Notes: generated from the letters alone by a model not told the origin. 64,000 nucleotides of DNA from Schistocerca nitens (GCF_023898315.1 NC_064616.1:535327102-535391101); one strand, 5' to 3'; positions 1-11,278 are shown, counted from the first letter of the stretch. A program made the numbers and translations.

Positions 1-314
1 GTTGTTCTACGCACTAACAGAATATAGCGCTACTGCACATAATTCCGTGAGGTAACGTAGAGTGTTCTTACTGGAAGCCTGAGTGATTTCCGCAGGAACT
101 TCCTAGTAAATCACGATTAATGAGACCTTGGTGAGACATCCAAAACCAAAATTTATTAAAATGGTGGGAGGGAGTTCCCGGTGGATGGAAACTGAGAGAT
201 GGGGCGTGAAGCATGTTTCAATAGCTCAATTCAAAGTTTCGTTATTGAGAGGTGTAGATCTATAGTGATCCCCAGTTCGACACATCATTGTTTCGTTCGT
301 TAGAAGGTTTCATA
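1..314. other. Unassigned non-coding DNA
   Basis: I see no coding potential, repeat boundary or known element here. It ends at the TA dinucleotide that borders the next element. Confidence 0.5.
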
Positions 315-938
315 CGTGGGCGTGCTAAAAAGTAATACCTCCGAAATTTTTACGTGAAAGGTCTTATAACCTTTTAAATAAAACAGACGTTATTAACATT
401 CTGCATCTTTATTCTTCATATCTACATATTTGTTTCTCAACATAGTCACCCTGGCGATGGCCACATTTCTCCCAGAGAGAGCCCAGTTTGTTCATACCGT
501 CGCAACAGAGTGTTGCGCAACCTCATCTCCTTTAACACCGCTTCATCACTGTAAAAGTGGGATGGAAATCGGATGGGGACGAGTTTAGAGGATGATCGCT
601 GACAGTCAACCCAAACCATCTGACTGTTGCAGAGGTCGCTGCGCTCTTGTGTGGTCTGGCATTGTCGTCTTGAAGGGGCGGGTGCTCCATGTATGAAGCA
701 AATCTTCGAAATCGAAACGCTATTATTGTACACTGCTTCTCATGCACCGACATAGTTAAGAAAGTTACACACCCCCATGTTACACGCTACATTTCGGAGC
801 CTTCTAGCGGCTGAGGGGCCCAAATACGTGGGCATGAAGAATAAAGATGTAGAGTGTTAATAATGTTTGTTTTATTTAAAATCCTTTAAAAGTTTTCACA
901 AAAAACGATCGGAGGTGTTACTTTCCTGCACGCCCCCG
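315..938 (-). mobile_element. Internally deleted mariner-type transposon
   Basis: The ends are inverted repeats. The left end reads CGTGGGCGTGC and continues AAAAAGTAATACCTCCGA; the right end in reverse complement reads CGGGGGCGTGC and continues with a GGAAAGTAACACCTCCGA-like stretch. Similarity continues inward for roughly 100 bases (ATAAAACARACRTTATTAAC and ATCTTTATTCTTCAT occur in both arms). TA at 313-314 and 939-940 fits the Tc1/mariner target duplication. On the minus strand a short relic keeps DNARPHKS and a degraded SPSDFHP motif, which match the second aspartate and the PDLxPSDYH region of mariner transposases. Most of the transposase is missing, so this copy is non-autonomous. What I see is the ends and two motifs; the superfamily is inferred from them. 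Confidence 0.8.
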
Positions 939-940
939 TA

Positions 941-1680
941 GTTTTAGACTGTCAACTAGATTCACAAACAGAAGCATACAAGGGAATACATTATAAAGAA
1001 TATCATATACTAATGCTACCAGCCACAATTTTGTGAAATGATAAAATTATTTTCTCTGACTACTTTCCATCCTCGGACAGAGGTATATACTCAACTTTTA
1101 AGCTATACATATTTCTCAAGAAGATACATTTCTGTTGTAAAGCATCGTGTATATTGTCATATTGCCATAAAGTAACAGATATCTGAATCCTTCAACGATA
1201 AACTAGTAGCATACAATGGGCAGTAAATGTATATGGATGACTTCATAGTTCATGTAATGTACAGAGACGGAGTTTTAAGCCAGTTGACAAATTTGCATTG
1301 ACACATTGGCAGAAAATGCCTAAATATTAGAAAACATGAGTTCTCTCCATGAAAAATGAAGTGCAAACATTTTTTAACATGTGTACAACCACAGTGAAAC
1401 ACAAATGGTCAAGGGCCCTCTGTGGAATTCAAATGGTTCGCCAGCTTATTGAAATGCTACAGGAGCAGCTCTCAAGCTGAGTACTTAAGCGCCAGCACTC
1501 AAGGCACCTCCGCACACTTGCCATCCTTGCACACTGTTCCAGTGGCTCTGGACACTCGTTTGAAAAATCATTCAAGAGGAGGAAGTATATAGCTGGTCTC
1601 ATGGTGTAACTACATTCCAACAGTTAACTGTATGGTAGATGCTGTATGTATTGCAGATTAAAGATAATGTAGCAGCTTAC
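941..1680. other. Intergenic or intronic DNA, no feature recognised
   Basis: AT-rich sequence with only short open frames. If the AT-hook exon is real, this is its downstream intron on the minus strand. I see no repeat with recognisable ends. Confidence 0.4.
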
Positions 1681-2778
1681 CTGGTCTCATGGAAACTGGC
1701 GTTCCCTCTGCTCTCCCGCGACCGCCACGTTGAACACCAATTTTACGTGGACGTCCACGTCTTCGTCCTGGGTGTGGCTCGGTGTCCTGTTGTCTTCCAT
1801 TTCCCGGTGCAGACAGCCGACCAGGTCCCCGAGGTCGTCCACGTCCGCGTTTCAGTCCCTGTACGCGGGGACGTCCCGGTCGGCGTACATTAATGTCATC
1901 ACTAGGACATATCACTTCAGGAACACTAGCACTTACTTGTCCTGCTCCTCGCGGGCGGCCCCGGCCGCGCGGCGGAAGCGGTGGTCGGCCCGGGCGGCGC
2001 GGCGGCAGCGGTGGTCGGCCCGGGCGGCGCGGCGGCAGCGGCGGGCGGCGCGGCGGCAGCGGCGGGCGGCCCGGGCGGCGCGGCGGCAGCGGCGGGCGGC
2101 CCGGGCGGCGCGGCGGCAGCGGCGGGCGGCCCGGGCGGCGCGGCGGCAGCGGCGGGCGGCCCGGGCGGCGCGGCGGCAGCGGCGGGCGGCCCGGGCGGCG
2201 CGGCGGCAGCGGCGGGCGGCCCGGGCGGCGCGGCGGCAGCGGCGGGCGGCCCGGGCGGCGCGGCGGCAGCGGCGGGCGGCCCGGCGACAGCGGTGGGCGG
2301 CCCGGGCCGCGCGGCGACAGCGGTGGGCGGCCCGGGCCCCGCGGCGACAGCGGTGGGCGCCCAGGACCACGCTGTGCCAGCGGTGGGCGCCCAGGACCAC
2401 GCAGTGGGCGCCCAGGACCACGCGGTGCCAGCGGTGGACGCCCAGGACCACGCGGTGCCAGCGGTGGGCGCCCAGGACCACGCGGTGCCAGCGGTGGGCG
2501 CCCAGGACCACGCAGTGGGCGCCCAGGACCACGCGGTGCCAGCGGTGGGCGCCCAGGACCACGCGGTGCCAGCGGTGGGCGCCCAGGACCACGTGGTGCC
2601 AGCGGTGGGCGCCCAGGACCACGCGGTGCCAGCGGTGGGCGCCCAGGACCACGCGGTGCCAGCGGTGGGCGCCCAGGACCACGCGGTGCCAGCGGTGGGC
2701 GCCCAGGACCACGCGGTGCCAGCGGTGGGCGCCCAGGACGATTGCGTGTCTTCATATGAGATGTCATCGCAGCAAATA
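1681..2778 (-). CDS. Internal exon of an AT-hook protein
   Basis: On the minus strand a pyrimidine tract ending in TTTTATTTTCAG precedes the exon at 2778, and the exon ends at 1681 before a GTAAGC donor. The exon is 1098 bases, a multiple of three, begins at codon position 2 and ends after codon position 1, so it is a symmetric phase-1 exon. The first residues are unique ([12 protein letters not shown]). About 25 copies of a ten-residue [10 protein letters not shown] or [10 protein letters not shown] unit follow. The C-terminal part has well-formed AT-hook cores: [30 protein letters not shown] and [12 protein letters not shown]-hooks bind the minor groove of AT-rich DNA, as in HMGA proteins, so a nuclear chromatin role is likely, but the flanking exons are not identifiable and the protein is unnamed. 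No stop interrupts the frame despite heavy repetition, which argues for selection. Alternatively it could be a predicted-only transcript. Confidence 0.65.
1955..2745 (-). repeat. 30-bp coding minisatellite, two subtypes
   Basis: About 25 tandem 30-base units. The distal half (about 2361-2745) contains GCCCAGGACCACGCGGTGCC units. The proximal half (about 1955-2360) is a very GC-rich subtype built on CGGGCGGCGCGGCGGCAGCG. Two shortened units (near 2401 and 2515) read RPLRGP instead of the full ten residues. All length changes remain multiples of three, so the AT-hook frame is kept. Because 30 is divisible by three, several other frames on both strands are also open by chance. Confidence 0.9.
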
Positions 2779-2900
2779 CTGAAAATAAAAGAAAGTTATT
2801 AGACATTAATAGATGCACTACTAAAGCTTCTAGATATACTCTAAATGTTAAATAATTAATTAAATCATTGAAAAGTGGGGCCTCTCAGGGATATGGTTAT

Positions 2901-2960
2901 GCGTTATGCTGGCACTTTTTCAAATAGTGCAGTTCAAGACATAGTTCATGAACTGTAGAA
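2901..2960 (+). repeat. 60-bp exact duplicate of 3640-3699
   Basis: Starts GCGTTATGCTGGCACTTTTT. The same 60 bases occur at 3640-3699 within the LINE RT, so a piece of the downstream LINE has been placed upstream of it. Confidence 0.9.
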
Positions 2961-3984
2961 TATTAAACTACCATGCTGCACATGTTAAGCCTGTACCTCA
3001 CTATATTTGACATTATTCCCTTAGGAATTGTCAGTTTCATGGACAATTTAAGTACTCAGTAGTAATGCTGCTTTATAAAATTGTAGAAAGGGGAAAATGC
3101 AGACAATTTTAGACCTATTTCTATGCCATCTATGTCTGCTAAAGTTATTGAAAAGGCTGTGTATATCAACTTAATTGCGCATTTTATTTCATATAATTTG
3201 TTATCAAATGTACAACTTGGTTTTAGAAGTGGTTTAACAACTGAAAATGCTATATTGTCTTGTCTATGTGAGGCACTTGATGGATTAAACAAAAGGTTTA
3301 GAACGGTAGGCATCTTATTTGATATAAGTAAAGCGTTTCATTGTGTTGATCACTAAATATTGCTCCAGAAGTGGGACCATTATGGAATACAGGGAGTAGC
3401 TCACAATTGGTTCACCTCATACTTTAAGAACAAGACACCAAAAGGTCATTCTCCATAATATAGAGAATGACTATGATGTGGGGTCCGAGTGGGGCATGGT
3501 TAAAGGGGAGGTGCCCAGGGATTAGAGCTGGGCCACTCCTGTTCCTTATTTATACACATGATATGCCCTCTACGGTGGCAGGTGATTCTAAAATGATTTT
3601 GTTTGCTGATGACACTCACTTGGTAGTAAAGGATGTTGTGCGTTATGCTGGCACTTTTTCAAATAGTGCAGTTCAAGACATAGTTCATGAACTGTAGAAA
3701 ATAAACTAACACTAAATCACAGTAAAAATCAGTTTTTACAGTTTCTAATACACAGTTCAACCAAACCTGACGGTTTAATTTCACAGACTAGGCACATGAT
3801 TAGTGAAATTGAACAGGTCAAATTTCTAGTTGTTGAGGTAGATAATAAACTGTCTTGGAAAGACAACATTCAGGATATTGTTCAGAGCCCTATTGCTGCT
3901 AGATTTACTATTTGAACATTGTCTCAAGTAAGTGATAGTTCGACAGGAGAAGTAGTATACTTCGCTTATTTTCATTCGCTTATG

Positions 3985-4188
3985 GTCGGCCGCTGTGGCC
4001 GATCGGTCGTAGGCGCTTTAGTCTGGAACCGCACGACCGCTACGGTCCCGGGTTTGAGTCCTGCCTTGGGCATGGATGTGTGTGATGTCCTTGGGTTGGT
4101 TAGGTTTAAGTAGTTCTAAATTCTAGGGAACTGATGATCTCTGACGTTAAGTCCCATAGTGCTCAGAGCCATTCGAGCATTTAGAACA
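3985..4188 (+). mobile_element. SINE-A, tRNA-derived, inserted in the LINE
   Basis: The head resembles a class II tRNA, with an A box (GGCCGATCGGTCGTAGGCGC) and a B box near GGTTTGAGTCC. The conserved body contains GATGTCCTTGGGTTGGTTAG, and the tail CATAGTGCTCAGAGCCATTC. An exact 11-bp TSD ATTCGCTTATG flanks it at 3974-3984 and 4189-4199. The host LINE reading continues across the insertion when one TSD copy is removed. Confidence 0.95.
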
Positions 4189-4542
4189 ATTCGCTTATGA
4201 CGTATCCTGTTACACTTTGGGGTACTCTTCCCACTTTCAAATAGTATTTTTGGGTCAGAATGTGCGTATCAGGCAATAAGGGGTGTAAGTTCGCAAACCT
4301 GTTGTGGTCCCCTGTTCATCAGCCATCATTTCTTGTTAACAATTCAGCTTATTCTGAAGAATTATTAGCGATTGGATCGCACTTCCTTGACTCTTGTGCA
4401 GAAAAGCATGCGGTATTCTGCTGCACCCATTTTCATTCAGTAAGCTATCACAAAAGTTCAAAAATCTTAGCAGTAATCCACGCGCTTGGAGGACGTGATG
4501 GGATGTCGATGTAACACTGTACACGTACACATCAGCGGTGGG

Positions 4543-5973
4543 AGTAATGGAACAAAGAGAGCACCACTCCATGTTGCATTGCTGCCAAATTTATTCAAGA
4601 TGGCGGATTCAAGATAACGGCGATTGATACTGCAACATCGCAATGACACCATGGAGGCAAGTTCTAATCTTGGCGGGAAGATAGGTCAATTGATCTACCT
4701 CCACTAACCTAACCCCCTCCCCTTCGCCAGAAAACGGCAGGAAGTTCAAATTCCAGCCTGACAATGAAAAACATTGTGGATACCTACACTAACCTAAGAA
4801 AATGGCGGGAAAATAGGTCACTTGGGCTACCTCCACTAACAGTAATCAACTGACCGCCACCTCTTCCTAGGAACTGGTGGGGAAAGGACTCAGCCTGTCC
4901 TGGGCTGGTGGATGATTTGGACATAAATCTTTATTTTGCGTGCAGTATTTATTTAAAAATCTGAGGCAGGAGCTCCATCCAGTGTGATCACCACGAGGTC
5001 TGGAGTCCAACTGACCTAGTGCAGAGTACTGCCACCAGAAGGTTCTGTCATCCCATGACAGTCTGGGGTGGGGAAATAGGTGAGAAAGGACTCAGCCAGT
5101 TCTGGACTGCTGGAGAGAGGAAGGAGTATACTTTATTTATTTTGGAACAATTTATTTAGGATTGCATTTCACACAGTGTATTTATTACACTGATACAAAA
5201 CACTCGCCCTGACATGCTTGGGGTCACAATACACAGCATTCAAAACTGCAGACTACTCGCAAATAATCGAAATAATGCAGTACACAGCATACAGACCTGC
5301 AAACTAGTTGTAAATCACCGAAATAATGCAGTACACTCATTTGCAGACATCGAAACAACTCGTAAATTGTCAAAAGATAATGCATGTGTAATGCTATGCA
5401 AACATGCTCACAACACTTAAACAGCAGAAAATTATGCACTGCACAAACACTCATTGCACATAAAAAAAAAAAAACGCTTTCGAACTATCGTCAACCGCAT
5501 GCCACTGCTGCCTGCAGCAAGCAGGTGGAAATCGCGTCTATTTTTGGGTATACAGTTACAGTTCTTCGAGTGTTATACTGACGTCACATGTCTATGTAAG
5601 CGAGAGCCAGGTCATTGTCTGGGCCGCTTGTGCGTGTTTACCATTGCTGATGTGAAACCTCTCCACCTATAAATACTGACATCACAGGTCGCGCTATAGC
5701 AACATGTTCCAATGCTTCCCAGAATAGCACAGGCTGCATTGTTCCTAGCGATCCTAACGGGGCATGCGAGCTGTGTCTAGCCTTGCACGTTTTTACCAGC
5801 GAAGCGTGGCTGACGCATTGCAGTGAAATGCTCATGTAGCTACAGACTATCGCAAGTGCATCTAAAAGGCTCTCATTGTTATACTGATGTCACATGGCTA
5901 TGTAAATGAGAGCCAAGTCGACCTCTCGGAAACAGAGAAGTCCCATAAAAATAGTTAACTGTCGCTTTTGTAG
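4543..5973 (+). repeat. Left arm of the fold-back element
   Basis: Inverted partner of 7895-9155. Near 4870-5110 it has an extra segment bounded by two imperfect copies of GAAAGGACTCAGCC, which suggests a local duplication or insertion. Open frames here have mirror-image counterparts in the other arm and do not look coding. Confidence 0.8.
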
Positions 5974-6503
5974 GAGCTTTCGTGTGCCTCAGCTTATCTG
6001 CATGGAAATTCTTGCCCTAACAGGAGCTGTTTACGAAAATAGCTAAGAATAACACCGAATGCATTCTTTCTGATGGTCCTAACGAGGCACCACTTCCATC
6101 ATGTGTTACCCTTTCTGGAAATCGTTATGTGCTGCTTTCAACAAACATCTCCGACACACAAACATTGTTACTGCTATGTAGAGGCTCCTATATACCGGTA
6201 CAAAGGATTTCTTGTGAATGAATGAATCATTATGATTGGCTGTTACTGAATTTACCTGCCAAACTGCTGATGCCACCAGTGTGTAAGCACTGTCCGCCTT
6301 TTTTTCTGCAGAAAAGACTTTCAGCGGCAAGAAACGTTTTTGTATAGATCACCATATTGTACTGACAGTGAACACCTGCAAAAGTGATCTACAGATCGTG
6401 AAATACATCCCCTGTATTCACCATGCTGCTGTGCAGCGCCAGTAGAGGAAACTACCACCGAAAACGCGGCCCAAGACCACAGCTGCCGAAGAGCGAGTCA
6501 AAC

Positions 6504-6523
6504 AGAGAGAGAGAGAGAGAGAG
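6504..6523. repeat. (GA)n microsatellite
   Basis: A simple GA run of about ten units inside the unique core of the fold-back element. Confidence 0.9.
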
Positions 6524-7067
6524 GCCAGCCAGCCATGGACAACTTCACATCCCAGGAGAATGCTATCAATACTGCCAGCAGAAACACTCGTCATATTGAA
6601 TCTTCTCAACTTTCTGCAGAGTATACATATGACACATTTGGTCCCAAAGACAACAACACAAACTGAGTATTAGGTCACTATTCACCCACCTAGGGGGAGC
6701 CGCGAGCCAAATCGTCATAAGGCATCAGCTTTCTCGGACTCTCTGAACTGATGTACAAATGATGGGCAAGCCCCATCTTGGAACAAAGAGGTTACTGTTC
6801 ATTCTGGAAAGGCATTACTGTTTCCAGCCCCAACCTGTTTGCTTGCTGCTATGCTTTCTACGACCATCGCCAGATTCACAAGAATATTAGGAAACAGACA
6901 CATATTTATCAGTGTAACTACAATTATATATTAGGATTGCTGCCATAGCCTGACACCGAGCAATGTACTGGATATGTCTCCTCTGTATGAGCGTCATCTG
7001 AAATGAATCTCAGTATCTATAGCGCACGTAATTTTTCACATAAAAAAATCTTTCATTCCCCTTATGG

Positions 7068-7255
7068 TTTGTTGTTGTTGTTTTTGGGGAAGGAGGTCAT
7101 CTGTCTCATCACATTAGGGAAGGACGGGGAAGGAAGTCGGCCGTGCCCTTTGAAAGGAACCATCGCGGCATTTGCCTGGAGCGATTTAGGGAAATCACGT
7201 GAAACCTAAATCAGGGTGGCCGGACGCGGGATTGAACCGTCGTCCTCCCGAATGC
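7068..7255 (-). mobile_element. SINE-B, tRNA-derived, 5'-truncated
   Basis: Second SINE family, on the minus strand. It shares GGAACCATCGCGGCATTTGC, CTGGAGCGATTTAGGGAAAT and GGACGCGGGATTGAACCGTC with the longer copy at 38105-38341. The head is lost beyond CCCGAATG, before the A-box region. An 11-bp TSD TCCCCTTATGG lies at 7057-7067 and 7256-7266. It sits in the core of the fold-back element, so it is younger than that element. Confidence 0.9.
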
Positions 7256-7894
7256 TCCCCTTATGGATATCGATGTGCTGAATCTACAACTCCCTCATGA
7301 TAGGACACGCAGTAGTGACCACTTGTACATATACCATGAAGACTGTTGTACAAAGGCAAGGTTGGTTCCCCTAGGCACAAAGGCATCACTGCTTCTGGCA
7401 CCGAACTATTTGCTTGCTTGCTTGCTTTCTACACACATCTCCAGACTCTGGGATTACAAGAACACGTGTATTTTCACATGGTTTGCCAGAATATTATACC
7501 ATTTACGCGATACTTTTGGATATCAGGCACATAGCAGTATCCTACAGATCGCTCACGCAGCATAATTCTGAAGCTATGGACTGGAAATTATTTCTCTACA
7601 AACCCGAAACTTTAGTGAGGTGGAGCGTGCTGTGAGCCATTGAGTAACTAATGACCTGCAGCAGCTTCTCCCTCTCTGTCTCTATAATCCATAATCAGTC
7701 TACAATTAAATTGTACCTCAATACAACACCATCTCAACTGATCAGTCCATCCACCCTATGTCATCCTTTAATGCAGATGCAAGTTAGTTTAGAGGCAGAT
7801 GGCTCTTTGTCTTCCTGAAAAGCGTCAAACACAGTAGTCAACTCATGTGTATCACTGTTGTCTCAATAGACATAGAGTAGAATGCTGCCTACTG

Positions 7895-9155
7895 CTACAA
7901 AAGCGACCGTTAACTATTTTTGTGAGACTGAACTGTTTCCAAGAGGTCGACTTGGCTCTCATTTGCATATCCATGTGACATCAGTATAGCAATGAGAACC
8001 TTAAGATGTGCTTGCGATAGTGTGTAGCTTCGCGACCATTTGGTGGCGATCCGTCACCCATGCATGGCTGGTAAATGCATGCACAGCTAGACGCAGCTCG
8101 CATGTCCCATTAGGATTGCTAGGGACAATGCAGCCTGTGCTATTCTGGGAAGCATTGGAACAGATTTCTATAGCATAACCTGTGACATCAGTATCGATAG
8201 GTAGGGAGGTTTTGTGCCAGCAACGGTAAACACGCACGCACAGCACAGCCCAGGCAGTCACTTGGCTCTCATTTACATAAACATCTGACATCAGCATAAC
8301 ACTCCAACAACTCTAACTGTATTCCCGAAAATAGGCACAACTTCCACCTGCTTGCTGTAGACAGCAATGATGTGAGAGCAATGGCGCTGGCTTGCGTCCG
8401 GCGGTGTCTCACGGCGGCATCGACACTTATGCGTGTTAGAACAGTTCGCGGTTGATGATAGTTCGAAAGCATTTTTTTAAGTGCAATGAGTGGTTGTGCA
8501 GTGCATTATTTTCGGCTGTTTAAGTGTTGTGAGCTTGTCTGCATAGCGTTACACATGCATTATCTTTTGACAATTTACGAGTTGTTTCGATGTCTGCAAA
8601 TAAGTGTACTGCATTATTTCGGTGATTTACAACTAGTTTGCAGGTCTGTATGCTGTGTACTGCATTATTTCGATTATTTGCGAGTAGTCTGTAGCTTTGT
8701 ATGCTGTGTATTGTGACCCCAAGCATGTCAGGGTGAGTGTTTTGTATCAGTGTAATAAATACACTATGTGAAATGCAATCCTAAATAAATTGTTCCAAAA
8801 TAAATAAAGTATACTCCTTCCTCTCTCCAGCAGTCCAGAACTGACTCCCCACCAGTTCCTAGGAAGAGGTGGCGGACAGTTGATTACTATTAGTTATTTT
8901 CCCGCCATTTTCTTAGGTTAGTGTAGGTATCCACAATGTGTTTCATTGTCCGGCTGGAATTTGAACTTCCCGCCATTTTCTGGCGAAGGGTGGGGAGGGG
9001 AGGTTAGGTTTAGCGGAGGTAGCCCAATTGACCTATCTTCCTGCCATGACGTCATTGCGATGTTGCCATATCTATCGCCACCATCTTGGATCCGCCATCT
9101 TCAAGAAATTTAGCAAGAATGAAACGTGGGGTGGTGCTCTCTTTGTTCCACTACT
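7895..9155 (-). repeat. Right arm of the fold-back element
   Basis: Inverted partner of 4543-5973, alignable along nearly its whole length. It carries about 60 extra bases near 8385-8450 that are absent from the left arm. Confidence 0.8.
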
Positions 9156-9329
9156 GGCGTCTATGAGAATGATTAGAGTTACAGTTCTCTCTTACAGGTA
9201 GAATGGCCACCAGATCGCATTAGTGTTGTTAGTGCTTAGTGTTGTTACCATGCCTGGCTGTACACATAAGGCACGTGACTAGCTTTCGCTTTTGAGTGAC
9301 TGATGTGAAGGAAACGGATATGGTACACA

Positions 9330-9972
9330 CTCATGTGATCAGTGTTATCAACACCTGATAGAGTTCGAAAGGGGCCTCAGTGTCTGTCTCCACTCGGCTG
9401 GCTGGCAGAATTGTGCAGTTTACTGCTTTATGGGGCATTCAGATGTCACAGCATCCCGATGTTCGACTATGTGGGAACATACAGGTAGGCATAATCGTCG
9501 TTAAGCTTTAGGTTGACCACGTCTGATCATCACAATGGAGAACCTATGTATTGCGCAGCAAGCAGATCGTGATCTATTCTCATCTGCCCCCGTCACTCGA
9601 GAACAGTTAATTAACTCCGTACAATATTCTATGTCATTTCCGCATCATTGGCTGGAATAACACGAGCAATTGGACTAGGGAATTACCATCCCACACATTG
9701 GTTGCCATTAACATCAGGGCACAAACGGCTCCGTTTGGAGTCGTGTTGTGACAAGGAAGATAGGATGCTGATGAATGGTGTCGCGTTGTGTTCAGCGATC
9801 GGGTTTATGCACTACCCAGGATAACCACCGTCAGCGAATATGGCGGCGAACTGAGGAGAGGTCCCTTTCTGCCAATATTTAGCACAGGCACAGCACTATT
9901 ACTCATGGCGTCATGTCATGTGGAGCCATCGGGTCTGACTTCAGATCACGGTTGCTTAGTTCAGTAACGGCG
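9330..9972 (+). pseudogene. Tc1-like transposase, 5' part
   Basis: A degraded reading on the plus strand contains EFERGLSV, a region with VTREQLIN, and then VVFSDRVYALPRITT followed by a GVMVWGA-like stretch (near 9900-9950). These match the N-terminal DNA-binding region and first catalytic aspartate region of Tc1-family transposases. It is frameshifted and has stops. The reading stops at about 9970, and the C-terminal part with the DNARPHT motif resumes at about 24584, so the two are halves of one transposon split by element X. Confidence 0.6.
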
Positions 9973-9979
9973 TCACAAA

Positions 9980-10480
9980 AAAAGCTCCTTTGTTTGTAAA
10001 AAATGAGGTAGAAGATTTTATATTTTTATCTTGCGTATGTAGTTGACGGTACGACGAAGTTTTCCATCTCCAAAACAGCGTACAACTTTCCGTGGTCAAA
10101 TAATCAACAAATTGTGGTACTTTTTTCAAGTTTTCGCCTATTACTCGAAAATATGCATCCTAGTTAAAAATGTTACCCGTACCAAAATGAAAGAGCATTA
10201 AATTTTGCATCGAATAATCTATTTAAATGTTAAATTCGGTGCAGCCGTTTGCCCGTGATCAGTTCGTTCATCTTTACGAGCTTAGCTAAAAAGTCGGCTC
10301 CAGCGACTGTAATTCAAAAAAGGCTGCTTCAAATGAAAATGTTATGTTATCAAATTTATGGACCATGAAATTTCATGTTACAAAAGCATCTAGTTTTTCA
10401 GTTTTAGGCACTTGAAAATCAAAATAATTCCATTTTGTTGTTTTTTTGTAACTCAAAATGAACTCTCGATAAATGAAAAA
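9980..10480 (+). repeat. Left terminal inverted repeat of element X
   Basis: Alignable in reverse complement with 24045-24568, with scattered substitutions and small indels. It lies immediately 5' of the first gene fragment. Confidence 0.75.
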
Positions 10481-10501
10481 GAGAGTGTTACTTAGTCACA
10501 T

Positions 10502-10990
10502 ACACTGATTTCTGCAATGAGGCCACGGTCATTCCTATCTTCAGTATTGACTGGGCTCGGTACATTCATGTACAAAAGATTCGGATCAAAACTTACTGTC
10601 GACGCTCTGAGTGCATTTTGATTGGCAGCTTCAATAGTGGAAGCGTCACTATTTGAAACGTACTCGACTGCACTATCTCAGTATCCTAACATAACCTGTA
10701 AAGGATTCATCCAGCTCATCTCTGATAACGCCAATTTCAACATCTACACAATTGACGGGTTGAATACTGTCCTTTCGATGGGAGGAATCACGGCAGTCTC
10801 TCCCTGCACAGCTATGGAATCTGACAAGAACATTGATCGGAAAAGTAGACGATCAGCTTCTGAATTTTTGTTTACCCAAGCGATGCTTCGCAAAGGGAGA
10901 CAAAGTATTCTGAAGATCTCGTCGTTTAAAGACACCGGGTTCTTCACAGATATCATTTTCGAAGAAGATACAAATGCTGCAGTCGCATAG
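10502..10990 (+). pseudogene. Element X gene, N-proximal fragment
   Basis: The frame begins TLISAMRPRSFLSSVLTGLG, then GTFMYKRFGSKLTVDALSAF, a TGA at 10619, and continues to a stop at 10988. It includes FIQLISDNANFN and the following TIDGLNTVLSMGGI. I recall this pattern (RPRSF, FGS+ - - -DxL, DNADxNxxTxDGxxTxxSMGGI) from a large family of uncharacterised multi-copy arthropod proteins; no function is established here. Only the internal stop breaks it. The continuation is displaced by nested insertions and probably partly deleted. It sits just inside the left inverted repeat of element X, which suggests it belonged to that element or was captured by it. Confidence 0.55.
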
Positions 10991-11278
10991 AAGTTGCTTG
11001 CAACTGCACAGGAGAAGTAGCAACAAGAACCACTTGATTTTTACGCTTGTAACACTTATATCGATTAGGAACAGGTTTACATTATATAACTGTGTTTCCA
11101 CAATTATGAAGTGTTTATTCTTTGTTAGTTAAGGTCATTGATCTGTGACAGGAAATTTAAAGACTTGTAATGTATATATGGAAAAAGACGAATGATTGTT
11201 AAAATAATGAAATTTTATAATATATGTATGTTTATAAAGAAAATTGTTATTGGAAACTGGTTCATGCTTAGTGCACTT

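Larger units (their letters stand above)
2895..4260 (+). pseudogene. Broken LINE reverse transcriptase (CR1/Jockey-like)
   Basis: RT blocks appear in order across several frames: FRPISMPSMSAKVIEKAVY (about 3105-3170), VQLGFRSGLTTENAI, ILFDISKAFHCVDH (ends 3353 at a stop), a WF-SYFKNKTP segment, then GPLLFLIYTHDMPS and the catalytic LFADDTHLV (about 3598-3624). Downstream are VKFLVVEVDNKLSWKDNI and, across the SINE insertion, VYFAYFHSLM then a YGVTLWG-like segment. These match the palm and C-terminal region of APE-type non-LTR retrotransposons. No endonuclease is present and there are several stops and frameshifts, so it is dead. The LINE clade is uncertain. Confidence 0.7.
4543..9155. mobile_element. 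Fold-back element with kilobase inverted arms
   Basis: The left arm 4543-5973 and right arm 7895-9155 are inverted copies of each other. Both outer ends start AGTARTGGAACAAAGAGAGC when read inward. Shared blocks include GTTCAAATTCCAGCC, ACATTGTGGATACCTACACT, CTAGGAACTGGTGGGGA, CACTCGCCCTGACATGCTTG and AATAGTTAAC-GTCGCTTTTG. The left arm has about 200 extra bases (near 4890-5090) and the right arm about 60 (near 8385-8450). The 1.9-kb middle holds no recognisable transposase. No clear TSD was found. The structure resembles long-TIR or Foldback-type DNA transposons, but a local inverted duplication is not excluded. Confidence 0.75.

Noticed and set aside
1730-2802. Long open frames on the plus strand and a second minus-strand frame through the minisatellite (260-350 codons)
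   Set aside because: A 30-bp repeat without stops leaves several frames open automatically. Only the minus frame with AT-hook cores continues into unique sequence and matches splice sites.
5214-8726. Small open frames mirrored in both fold-back arms
   Set aside because: They appear in both arms only because the arms are inverted copies. No codon bias or family match.
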